Shown: positions 46,189-54,138 of the stretch, in pieces | How the letters are laid out: every line of letters starts with the position of its first letter | Numbering within the stretch: position 1 is the first letter of the stretch | NCBI RefSeq assembly: GCF_900637635.1 | Contig: NZ_LR134383.1 | Span: forward strand, 1,322,501-1,386,500 | Reading direction: 5' to 3' | Source of the DNA: Legionella jordanis | GTDB lineage: Bacteria > Pseudomonadota > Gammaproteobacteria > Legionellales > Legionellaceae | DNA length: 64,000 nt | Position numbers and translations under genes: made by a program | The notes under the pieces: model-generated | The model's input: the letters and a program-made list of their open reading frames with translations, nothing else | The model's database searches: none | Told to the model about the DNA's origin: nothing

Positions 46189-46365
46189 ATGAAAGATAAA
46201 CATGAGCGCGTTTTCGCTTATCAATTAGCCAAGACGATTACTGATGAGGATTTGGAAAAAGTGGCTGGAGGTGTTACTTCTGGAATGACCTCTAGCATCA
46301 CCATGGGACCAAGCGGGCAAACGGGCAATTATGACGCTCATCTTGATGTGCATTTTGATTGGTAA
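46189..46365 (+). CDS. Graspetide-type RiPP precursor with double-glycine leader
   Basis: This 58-residue peptide has an ideal taggaga site before the ATG. The leader is residues 1-28, ending DEDLEKVAGG, the pattern cut by C39 peptidases after Gly-Gly. The 30-residue core has eight Ser/Thr in the first 17 positions and three Asp at core positions 21, 25 and 29, with His at 23 and 27, ending in Trp. In graspetides an ATP-grasp ligase joins Ser/Thr hydroxyls or Lys amines to Asp/Glu carboxyls. There is no Lys or Cys in the core, so only esters would be expected. No microviridin TxKxPSD motif is present. The gene is followed by matching maturation and export genes. Confidence 0.88.
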   Translation: MKDKHERVFAYQLAKTITDEDLEKVAGGVTSGMTSSITMGPSGQTGNYDAHLDVHFDW

Positions 46366-46374
46366 ATTGGAATT

Positions 46375-46396
46375 AGAGCCTCGCTATTGAGGCTCT
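46375..46396 (+). promoter_or_regulatory. Intercistronic hairpin between precursor and maturase
   Basis: A perfect 8-bp stem (agagcctc / gaggctct) with a GCTATT loop starts 10 bases after the precursor stop. No T tract follows. Such hairpins commonly stabilise or partly terminate transcripts so that precursor exceeds enzyme. Confidence 0.65.
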
Positions 46397-46426
46397 TACA
46401 AATGGCTTTAGGGATTGAAATTAAAG

Positions 46427-47533
46427 ATGAAATTGTTAATTACCACAGAGGCTGATGATACTCACGCGCTATTCGTCAAATCGGCAATGGAACACCTCGG
46501 GCATGAAACGAGGCTCTTTTTTACAGCGGACCAGCCCACAAAACAGCGAAACTCTATTTTCATCAACCACAAGGATTTTCGGTGGAAAACAGCAGATGAA
46601 CATGAAAGCATACAGGACAACCACTATGATGTAGTATGGTGGCGCCGTCCTAGAAAACCGTTTATCCCTAAGCAGAAAACGCATCCTGAAGATTATCAAT
46701 TTGTAACGAAGGAGAATATCCTCTTTCATGAATCCATTGCGAATAATTTAGCGCCAGAGGCCTTTTGGATTAATTCAAAAGAATCCGCACTGCGTTCTAA
46801 TTCGAAATTGCTGCAATTAAAACTTGCCGGGGAGTGCGGATTAATTACCCCAATGACCCTGTGCTCGAATGATTCGGCTGAAATCAGAAGCTTTGTTGCG
46901 AAAAACGAACAAACGGGTGTGATTTATAAGCCTCTGTGTTCTGCATTTTGGTTTGAAGAAAACCAAATGAAATTGGCTTACACCAGCAAGATCACTTTGA
47001 AGGATCTGCCAAATGATGAAGCTTTGCAATTGGTTCCTGGCATCTTTCAATTACAAATAGCCAAAAAATATGAATTGCGGATCACTTGTTTTGGTGATTA
47101 TCTTCTCACGGCTCGGTTAAATTCCCAGGAACATAGCGATGGCCAAATAGATTGGCGAATCATTCCAGAAGGGCAAATGAGTATTGAACCTTACAATCTA
47201 CCACCTACTGTTGAAAACAAGATAAAACAATTCATGCATAGAATGGGGCTGGTTTTTGGTTGTCTGGATTTTATTGTAACGCCAGAGGGTGACTACGTTT
47301 TCCTCGAAGTGAATGAGCAGGGGCAGTTTTTGTGGATTGAAGAATACAATTCCGATTTCAAGATGCTTGATACCTTTATTCAATTTCTATTGAATAAATC
47401 CAGCAAATTTCAATGGGAAAAAGATCAGGCTGTGCATACAATATCCTGCTATAAAAAGGAGGTCCGTGATTTATTAGATGAGAATTTAATGCGTCACGTT
47501 TATTTAAATTGTGCACAAGCGCAAATTGCATAA
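46427..47533 (+). CDS. MvdD-like ATP-grasp ligase, RiPP maturase
   Basis: This 368-residue protein matches ATP-grasp maturases of graspetides, which use ATP to activate core Asp/Glu carboxyls and form side-chain esters or amides. The N-terminal part has DVVWWRRPRKP, a family hallmark, then FWINSKESALRSNSKLLQL and GLITPMTL. The metal-binding set near the C-terminus is LDFIVTPEG (Asp281) and FLEVNEQGQFLWIE (Glu294, Asn296). I use the ATG at 46427 (MKLLITTEADD); a TTG four codons upstream is the alternative. It is 61 bases after the precursor and 10 bases before the HEAT gene. Confidence 0.9.
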   Translation: MKLLITTEADDTHALFVKSAMEHLGHETRLFFTADQPTKQRNSIFINHKDFRWKTADEHESIQDNHYDVVWWRRPRKPFIPKQKTHPEDYQFVTKENILFHESIANNLAPEAFWINSKESALRSNSKLLQLKLAGECGLITPMTLCSNDSAEIRSFVAKNEQTGVIYKPLCSAFWFEENQMKLAYTSKITLKDLPNDEALQLVPGIFQLQIAKKYELRITCFGDYLLTARLNSQEHSDGQIDWRIIPEGQMSIEPYNLPPTVENKIKQFMHRMGLVFGCLDFIVTPEGDYVFLEVNEQGQFLWIEEYNSDFKMLDTFIQFLLNKSSKFQWEKDQAVHTISCYKKEVRDLLDENLMRHVYLNCAQAQIA

Positions 47534-47543
47534 GGAAGTTAAA

Positions 47544-48599
47544 ATGAGAGGGTTAAAAATTGCCTTGCCATTGTTTGCAATGGTTTCGTCTTTTAAAGTC
47601 GCTGCCCATAATCTGGATGTTTATGGCAGTAATCCAAAGGAAGCTGCTCATATTCTCAAACAATATTCTGCTGAATTAATTGAATTTGAAAATTTTTTTG
47701 ACAAGATCACTCAGGATTTTATGAGAAATCGAGACATTACGAAGGATATTGAGGCGTTGCGCCCAAAAAAAGAAGCCTTGGTTGAGAAGATAAAAAAAGA
47801 TGGCGATTATCTTTACGTTAATTTTGACACCATTTACTACGACGGGAACAAGCATTATACAACCATCGAGGTGATTAGGAAAAATCAACAAGAGAGAATG
47901 CGCTTCGTAAACTCTGAAGAGCATGTTCAGCGGCCGCCGCAAAAACAGGACTTAATTGCCAAAATGACTGAGTTTGAAAAACTTCAGATGAAGCTGTTTA
48001 TGACCAATCAACTTCAGTCAAATGACTACATTTGCCCTGTTTATCACTGTCTGGGTGATTTTAAGCATCCCCAATTAGCACCTTATTTAAATGCGTTCAA
48101 TGATGGTGTTGTAAAAGAGCGTACTCTTGTTCTAAATACAATGAATCATGACTCAAATCCAGAAAGAAGAACATCAGCAATTTTTTTACTTGGCCATCTC
48201 AACAATCCCAAGGAAATTATTGCTCTCTTGCTTCCTCAAGTAAATGATAAAAATGAATTTGTACGAAATGCAGCCATGCGTGTAATCGGCGCGACCATGG
48301 CAAAGGCAAACATAGAGCAGATTGATGTCATGCCGTTTATTAAGTTGCTGGACTCTCCTATGGACACAGATAGAAATAAATCTTTATTGATTTTATTGCA
48401 AGCAGCTAAATCTGAGCCTGCAAAAACAATTCTTGCTCAACAGGCAGGCCCGCAATTGCTGGCATTGCTTCAGTTGCTCCAGCCCAACAATCATTTACCC
48501 GCCTATGATATTTTAAAGAGGATTAGCGGGAAAGAGTTTGCCGAGTATGATGTAAATGCCTGGAAAAATTGGCTTAACTCTGTATCTCAGCGAGCCTAA
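47544..48599 (+). CDS. Exported HEAT-repeat protein of the RiPP cluster
   Basis: This 351-residue protein starts with a likely signal peptide (MRGLKIALPLFAMVSSFKVAA, cleaved before HNLDV). The first half is a charged helical region and a CPVYHC stretch that could form a disulfide. The second half has three or so HEAT-like repeats, with PERRTSAIFLLGHLNNP, FVRNAAMRVIGAT and RNKSLLILLQAAKSEP. HEAT repeats form protein-binding solenoids. Its place between the ligase and the exporter, with aaggaag just after the ligase stop, ties it to the cluster. It could be a periplasmic receptor, an immunity factor or a carrier for the peptide; nothing in the sequence decides this. Confidence 0.75.
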   Translation: MRGLKIALPLFAMVSSFKVAAHNLDVYGSNPKEAAHILKQYSAELIEFENFFDKITQDFMRNRDITKDIEALRPKKEALVEKIKKDGDYLYVNFDTIYYDGNKHYTTIEVIRKNQQERMRFVNSEEHVQRPPQKQDLIAKMTEFEKLQMKLFMTNQLQSNDYICPVYHCLGDFKHPQLAPYLNAFNDGVVKERTLVLNTMNHDSNPERRTSAIFLLGHLNNPKEIIALLLPQVNDKNEFVRNAAMRVIGATMAKANIEQIDVMPFIKLLDSPMDTDRNKSLLILLQAAKSEPAKTILAQQAGPQLLALLQLLQPNNHLPAYDILKRISGKEFAEYDVNAWKNWLNSVSQRA

Positions 48600-48618
48600 A
48601 TCGAAATTCCAAAAATAG

Positions 48619-48653
48619 CCGGCTGAGTCTAACAGGAAAGACAACTCAGTCGG
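48619..48653 (+). promoter_or_regulatory. Hairpin between the HEAT and HlyD genes
   Basis: A 10-bp stem with one G-T pair (ccggctgagt / actcagtcgg) and a 15-base loop lies in the 81-base gap. No T tract follows. It may separate the expression of the maturation and export halves of the operon. Confidence 0.5.
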
Positions 48654-48680
48654 GGATGCCAACCTAAGAGCCAACTCGCA

Positions 48681-49697
48681 ATGGATAATCCGCAACTTTT
48701 CAGGCCTGAAGTCATGCGCAACAGGCTTCAACAAATGTTTGGGACGGTTTCTATTAATATCCCGCCTCGTTATTTTATTGTTAGTACGGGTTTCGCCTGT
48801 TTAGCTTGCTTAGTTATTCTGTTTTTTATTTTTGCCGAATTTTCTGAGAGATTCGTTGTGTCAGGTTATATCAACTCCAGCCAGGCTGCTGCTCAAGTAT
48901 ATCCTAGAACAAACGGCATCATTGTTAAAAGCTACCACAAACAGGGTGATCGCATTCAAAAAGGGGAGAAATTATTTTTAATTGATACTTCCTATTCGGG
49001 TTATGGACATGAAAAACAGGATGTTGGAGAGCAATTAAGACGAGGAAAACAGGTTCTGGAAAAAGAAATTGTTCATAAAAAGCAGCAGTTAAAGCAGTTT
49101 AAGCGTTTATTGTTTAAAAAATATATTTCTTTAATGGAGTACAACCAAAAACAAGATGAGTTGCGAGAGCTTGAAAATAAAAAAAATCTTGCTGAAGTAG
49201 AGCTCATTCGATATCGGCAGAGTCGAACCTATACAATTCGCTCACCCATCGACGGCACCATCTCCACTGTTTTATTCAAAACAGGCCAATACAGTAATGC
49301 ATCTAAACCTTTGCTAAAAATTCTACCGGCTGATTCCTCGCTTGTAGCTGAACTGTATATTCCAGCCCGACAAGCTGGGTTTTTACAAAACAATAAAAAA
49401 GTAATTATTAGATACGATGCTTATCCATATGAACGTTTTGGTTCTTATTCCGCAACGGTTAAAACCATAAGCCAAAGTATCCTGACGGACGAGGAGGAAG
49501 AAAAACCAATACGGATTGGCGAGCCTTATTACAAAATTACTGCCAATTTGGACAGTCCAATGGTAGTCCTTTATGGCAGGAAAAAGCCCATTCAACACGG
49601 CATGACCCTTTCAGCTGTGATCGTTGGCTCCAAAAGAAAAGTATGGCAGTGGGTTTTAGATCCTTTATATAGTTTTTATGGGACTTTATTTCTATGA
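48681..49697 (+). CDS. HlyD-family periplasmic adaptor
   Basis: This 338-residue membrane-fusion protein has one transmembrane segment at about residues 31-53, then a split lipoyl/barrel-sandwich fold. The lipoyl half-motif IIVKSYHKQGDRIQKGEKLFLID is clear, followed by a coiled-coil hairpin of about 75 residues and a second lipoyl half (IRSPIDGTISTVLFKTGQ). Adaptors of this type couple a C39-type ABC exporter to an outer-membrane channel. The gene overlaps the exporter by 4 bases (ATGA). No outer-membrane TolC partner is in the window, so a housekeeping TolC may be used. Confidence 0.92.
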   Translation: MDNPQLFRPEVMRNRLQQMFGTVSINIPPRYFIVSTGFACLACLVILFFIFAEFSERFVVSGYINSSQAAAQVYPRTNGIIVKSYHKQGDRIQKGEKLFLIDTSYSGYGHEKQDVGEQLRRGKQVLEKEIVHKKQQLKQFKRLLFKKYISLMEYNQKQDELRELENKKNLAEVELIRYRQSRTYTIRSPIDGTISTVLFKTGQYSNASKPLLKILPADSSLVAELYIPARQAGFLQNNKKVIIRYDAYPYERFGSYSATVKTISQSILTDEEEEKPIRIGEPYYKITANLDSPMVVLYGRKKPIQHGMTLSAVIVGSKRKVWQWVLDPLYSFYGTLFL

Positions 49698-51799
49698 ATT
49701 ATGGACAGTTAGTACTCGAATTTAAGAAAAGCACCAGGCTTCCTGTGATTTTACAGGATGAAATTGCAGAATGCGGTCATGCCTGTGTCGCTATGATCTG
49801 TAATTTCTGGGGGCAGGATTTGGATTTGCATGCGGTCAGGCGGGTCAATAAACCCACACAGAAAGGGATTAATTTATTAGTGCTTAAAGATTTATTTCAG
49901 CAATTAGGTTTCACTAGCCGGGCTTTAAAAATTTCCCTGGAGGAATTAAAACAGCTAAAAACACCCGCAATTTTGCATTGGAATATGAATCATTTCGTAG
50001 TGCTTAAGCAGATTAAGAAAAACAGCATCATCATTCATGATCCTGCTCTAGGCCGGCGTGAATGCAAAATGTCTGAGGTCTCCAACTCATTTACTGGCAT
50101 CGCATTGGAGATTGAAAAATCCCATGGCTTTACAGAGATAAAAGCAAAAAACAAGCTGAGTTTAGTTGATCTTCTCAAAACTGTCCGAGGAATAAATAAA
50201 TTTGTCTGCTTACTTATCGTTCTCTCATTGTCGATTGAAATGCTAACCTTGTTTAATCCGCTTTTTTTGCAACATGTTACTGACAATGTACTTGGGGCGA
50301 GTAACCCCAACAACCTATACGCTCTTGCTGCAGGTTTTATTTTGCTCATTTTAATTCAGGTTTTTACCGAATACATTCGCGGGAATATGGTGATATATTT
50401 AACCAACCATTTAACCGAACAATTTTCAGCAAACCTGGTACAACATCTTTTAAAACTGCCGCTTAACTTTTTTCAAAACAGGCACAAAGGGGATATTCAA
50501 GCACGGGTTCAGTCCATTGATCATATCCAAAGAAAAATTAGCACTGATTTTGTCAATGCGGTATTAGATGGCTTCATGATCTTGATTAATTTGGCTGTAA
50601 TGATGATTTATAGCCGTTTGCTTAGTTTTGTTGTGCTTGTTTCTTTAACATTTTATTTGTTAATCCGCATTATCTCTTATCGATTGTTAAGGCAATATAC
50701 TGAAAGTTCGGTGATATTACATGCCAAAACTGCCTCCGTATTTCTGGAGACTTTGCAAGGGATTTTGCCAGTTAAATCGTTTCTTAAAGAGGGTGTCCGA
50801 TTCAATACTTGGCGAAACAATTACATCAACTCATTGAATGCTGATATCAGAGTTTCAAGAATGCAGGTGGTGTATCAGGTTTTAAATCAACTGTTATTTC
50901 AAATTGAGCCCATTTTAATCATTTGCATCGGTGTTTCACTGGTGTTTGCCAATCAATTTTCAGTTGGTATGTTGATGGCTTTTTTATCTTACCGACTTAT
51001 GCTGGTAAATAAGGCTTCCTCATTAATTCAAAATTTGACAGACTACAAGTTAATTTCAATTCAGCTCAATCGCCTTGGCGACATTATTTTTCAGGAACCT
51101 GAACTCATCCATACGGGTAAAGGAGCAATTGAGGAAGTAAAAGGCTCTCTAACTCTCAAGAATATTTCTTTTAAATATCACGCGAATGAAAAAGCAGTCT
51201 TAAATAATATCAATTTCGAAGTAAACGCAGGTGAAAAAATAGTGATTACTGGTCCATCTGGATGTGGAAAAACCACACTCCTAAAAGTAATGATGGGATT
51301 ATTTGAGGTGAGTGAGGGTGAAATTTGCATCGATCAAGTACCAATTAAAGAGTTCGGGATTAAGAATTATCGAAATTTAACGGCCTCGGTAATGCAGGAA
51401 GATGTCTTATTAAGTGGCTCCATTTTGGAGAATATCTCATTTTTTGACGAAGGTGATGTGAGTATGGAGGATATTTATCATTCAGCAAAATTAGCCTGCA
51501 TTCATGATACGATTATCCAGCTGCCCATGGGGTACGAAACTTTGATTGGTGAGCTGGGAGCCAGCTTGTCAGGAGGACAAAAACAGAGGATCTTACTGGC
51601 CAGAGCTCTGTATAAAAAACCTAAACTGCTGTTTCTGGATGAGGCAACTAGTCACCTGGATGTTGAGAATGAAAAAGCAATAAATAATGCCTTAAAGTCT
51701 CTGAACATGACCCAAATAGTAATAGCACATCGAAAAGAAACCATTAGTATGGCGGATAAAGTGATTCAGCTGCCTCTGATCAACTACCAAAATAATTGA
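49694..51799 (+). CDS. Peptidase-containing ABC exporter (PCAT)
   Basis: The protein has 701 residues. The N-terminal C39 peptidase has Gln21 and Cys27 in QDEIAECGHAC, His100 in NMNHFVVL and Asp116 in IHDPALG, a complete catalytic set. Residues about 160-450 are the six-helix membrane domain. The nucleotide-binding domain has Walker A GPSGCGKTT (Lys526), signature LSGGQKQR (625-632) and Walker B LLFLDEATSHLD. PCATs cut leaders after Gly-Gly and export the core, which fits the precursor in this cluster. The intact active site supports the processing reading. The stop is followed by a hairpin. Confidence 0.96.
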   Translation: MNYGQLVLEFKKSTRLPVILQDEIAECGHACVAMICNFWGQDLDLHAVRRVNKPTQKGINLLVLKDLFQQLGFTSRALKISLEELKQLKTPAILHWNMNHFVVLKQIKKNSIIIHDPALGRRECKMSEVSNSFTGIALEIEKSHGFTEIKAKNKLSLVDLLKTVRGINKFVCLLIVLSLSIEMLTLFNPLFLQHVTDNVLGASNPNNLYALAAGFILLILIQVFTEYIRGNMVIYLTNHLTEQFSANLVQHLLKLPLNFFQNRHKGDIQARVQSIDHIQRKISTDFVNAVLDGFMILINLAVMMIYSRLLSFVVLVSLTFYLLIRIISYRLLRQYTESSVILHAKTASVFLETLQGILPVKSFLKEGVRFNTWRNNYINSLNADIRVSRMQVVYQVLNQLLFQIEPILIICIGVSLVFANQFSVGMLMAFLSYRLMLVNKASSLIQNLTDYKLISIQLNRLGDIIFQEPELIHTGKGAIEEVKGSLTLKNISFKYHANEKAVLNNINFEVNAGEKIVITGPSGCGKTTLLKVMMGLFEVSEGEICIDQVPIKEFGIKNYRNLTASVMQEDVLLSGSILENISFFDEGDVSMEDIYHSAKLACIHDTIIQLPMGYETLIGELGASLSGGQKQRILLARALYKKPKLLFLDEATSHLDVENEKAINNALKSLNMTQIVIAHRKETISMADKVIQLPLINYQNN

Positions 51800-51809
51800 A
51801 CAAAATACG

Positions 51810-51838
51810 AATTAAGCTTGCACAAGGCAAGCCTAATT
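51810..51838. terminator. Hairpin at the end of the RiPP operon, possible bidirectional terminator
   Basis: Twelve bases (aattaagcttgc / gcaagcctaatt) pair with one mismatch around an ACAAG loop. It sits between the exporter stop and the convergent HAD gene stop. U-tracts are short on both strands. Confidence 0.6.
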
Positions 51839-53214
51839 TAGGTGCTCTTATAACAAGCAAGTTCCTGTTCCGTGCCTTTAGCCAATTGGAATAAAAAGGA
51901 TTTATATGCCTTCTTGTTTGGGCATTGGATGAGTATCACTTCATTAGGAATGGCAAGTTCTGTTTTTAAAAGAGAAAGGTCGAGTGTTTCAAGCAGGCTC
52001 ACGACATGTTGTAAAATTAGACCTAGGATGCGTGAATAATGATGTCCTCCCTCATGGTTTAACTTTTGCACAAATGCTTGTTTACTGCCAAATAGGGAAG
52101 TTTTTTTGTCGTATTTGAACTTCTGATTGTTAAACTCATTTTTAACTGCAGCAACAATATTTATTAATTTGATCTCATCTGAAAGATCAGCTGCCCTAAT
52201 TTGTTTTATTTGCTCGATTAAGCTGTCGATTTGATTTGCATATTTTTGTTTTGAAAGAGAGCCCTCAAGTTCCTTGTAAGCTTCTGATAACTTAAACACC
52301 TCTTGAATGACTATTTCCATGAGTTGGCGAATTTTATAACCTTGCTCATATTGCTTTGCATTAACAACCAGTCGATTAAGGACCGCCTCTTGATTGCCTA
52401 GCTGAGAAAAATGGCTGATTAACTGCTCTCGATATCTTTGTTTTATGCTTTCTTTTCTTTCAAGCTCTTTTTTTCCCTCACCACAAAGAATGTCACCCTT
52501 GCAGATTCCCTCTCTGCACAAAACCTGAATCGTCGTTAAATGGACTGTGTCCGTTTTATTGGCTTCTAAAATGTGATTTATTTCATGCTTTTTATCTTCG
52601 AAAAGAACAAAGGATTTGCTGCTTGTATCCTGTTTTATGAGTTTGAACATTGCCCCTTTATTGGTCTTATGTTCAGACAGGAATTGTTTGGCTTCCTGGG
52701 CTTTCCCCAGACTTAAGAGCTCTTCGTAATGTTTGTGCAGCTCACTTTCTTTTGTCTTAACGACTAGGTCAAGGAGATCCACTTCATGCTGAATTTGCTT
52801 AACAATTGATTGTTCAGCAGTGTCTAAAGTTTTTCCACTGAGTAGGGATTGGCATTTGGCGAAACAAGGTTTCCAATAATTTTGATAATAAGCGCCTGGT
52901 TCATTTAAGTGAACATCGGCTGGAGTGATTACTTTTTCTACTTCAAAACCTAGACGGGTCATGTGCTGAATCAAATATTCGCGCGTGTAAACAGCATGTG
53001 TGTTTTCTAAGTCATTGCAGATTTGCCAACCGTACATGCTGGTAAATAAATATACCTTTTTTATTCCGGCTTCGAGCAATACTTCCAATAATGCCTCATT
53101 AATTTCTTTGCCCTGGCTATCAATGATGGTGTCATCTACATCTAAAAGGGCTATAACTGGAGCGTTATTCAGATGTAAATCAAGCTCCAGTCTCATATTC
53201 TCTGGTGATTCCAT
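51838..53214 (-). CDS. HAD-like protein with long coiled-coil region
   Basis: I place the start at 53214 (MESPENMRLEL), preceded by aagagg; an ATG 30 bases further upstream lacks a site. The first 130 residues contain the HAD motif I LLDVDDTII, where the first Asp would be the nucleophile, followed by a Thr/Ser motif II (VYLFTSM). The remaining 320 residues are highly charged helices with probable coiled coils, ending in a short hydrophobic fold. HAD enzymes are mostly phosphatases, and the substrate is unknown. Size, charge and position suit a Legionella effector or a host-interaction protein, but this is only inference. Confidence 0.7.
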   Translation of the reverse strand: MESPENMRLELDLHLNNAPVIALLDVDDTIIDSQGKEINEALLEVLLEAGIKKVYLFTSMYGWQICNDLENTHAVYTREYLIQHMTRLGFEVEKVITPADVHLNEPGAYYQNYWKPCFAKCQSLLSGKTLDTAEQSIVKQIQHEVDLLDLVVKTKESELHKHYEELLSLGKAQEAKQFLSEHKTNKGAMFKLIKQDTSSKSFVLFEDKKHEINHILEANKTDTVHLTTIQVLCREGICKGDILCGEGKKELERKESIKQRYREQLISHFSQLGNQEAVLNRLVVNAKQYEQGYKIRQLMEIVIQEVFKLSEAYKELEGSLSKQKYANQIDSLIEQIKQIRAADLSDEIKLINIVAAVKNEFNNQKFKYDKKTSLFGSKQAFVQKLNHEGGHHYSRILGLILQHVVSLLETLDLSLLKTELAIPNEVILIQCPNKKAYKSFLFQLAKGTEQELACYKST

Positions 53215-53487
53215 AGAACCTCTTCTTATTATTTTTAAAAGCAAACTTTATTGTTCAAATTCAATAAAATTTGTGCAGAGTGTATCATGAGAAATAAAAA
53301 TTTTTAATCTAAAAGTTCAGAATTTGTATTGCTAAGCAAAGGAGAATAAAAGGATGCAAATGTTTCCTCATTTGCCGATTGTCCAGCCTGAATTAAGGAA
53401 TGGATTGCTTAAGATCAGGTTATGAAAGTTAAAAGGTAAATAATTTTAGTTACTAATCAGAGCTGCAGTATTGTACTTAACCACCAT

Positions 53488-54138
53488 TCATCCACTGTTA
53501 TTGTGATATAGCTGATTTTTGAGGATGTAATTTAGTACGTCAGCGGATAAATAGGAGTCTTGAGTTTCACCTCTGGCGAATTGCTGACGAATGAAAGTTG
53601 ACGAAATGTTAAAATTGCCTGCATCATAACGAACTATGTAACCATGACTGTTTGTCAAAAGCATGCTTTCATCTTTGGTTTCATGCTTCTTAAGTAAGTT
53701 TTCAAGCAGTATTGGCAAACTGTTCCCAGATTCAGGCCTGTTAATGACCAATAAGTTAGCCAGAGTAAGAATTTTTTGCCATTCATGCCACCTTGGCAAA
53801 TCCAAAAAAGCATCCATTCCGAGCAATAAAGTAATGGCTGCATCAGAGCCAAATCGATTGCGAAAATCTTCAAGGGTGACCACCATATAAGATGGCCCGG
53901 ATCGTTCTATTTCAGATAAATCAATACTAAATTCACTGGGGGTATTTTTTAATGCCAATCGCAACATATCAATCCTCTGCTGACTGGTTGCTACGGCTTT
54001 TCTTTTTAGGACGGGGATTTTGCAGGGCAGAAAAATAAATTGATCAAAATGAAAATGAGCCTGAATATTGCAGGCTGTTTTTACGTGCCCTTGGTGAACA
54101 GGGTCAAATGTTCCACCATAAATGATGATGCTATGCAA
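53488..54138 (-). CDS. nadD: Nicotinate-nucleotide adenylyltransferase
   Basis: NadD makes deamido-NAD from nicotinate mononucleotide and ATP. IIIYGGTFDPVHQGH is the nucleotidyltransferase signature (GGTFDPxHxGH), and STFIRQQF near the C-terminus is the ISSTxIR motif. I set the start at the TTG at 54138, because aggtgg lies 7 bases upstream and the family sequence begins right there. An ATG at 54186 would add a basic extension of 16 residues inside holA. The gene overlaps the holA stop by 8 bases. Length is 216 residues. Confidence 0.92.
   Translation of the reverse strand: MHSIIIYGGTFDPVHQGHVKTACNIQAHFHFDQFIFLPCKIPVLKRKAVATSQQRIDMLRLALKNTPSEFSIDLSEIERSGPSYMVVTLEDFRNRFGSDAAITLLLGMDAFLDLPRWHEWQKILTLANLLVINRPESGNSLPILLENLLKKHETKDESMLLTNSHGYIVRYDAGNFNISSTFIRQQFARGETQDSYLSADVLNYILKNQLYHNNSG

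Noticed and set aside
46189..46365. Ordinary class II bacteriocin precursor
   Set aside because: The double-glycine leader fits, but the adjoining MvdD-like ATP-grasp ligase and a Ser/Thr plus Asp core point to a modified peptide.
46189..46365. Microviridin precursor
   Set aside because: The core has no TxKxPSD motif and no lysine.
53354..53425. Mini-ORF of 23 residues with an aaggag site
   Set aside because: Too short and without any recognisable leader, signal or conserved motif; mentioned only as part of a gap.
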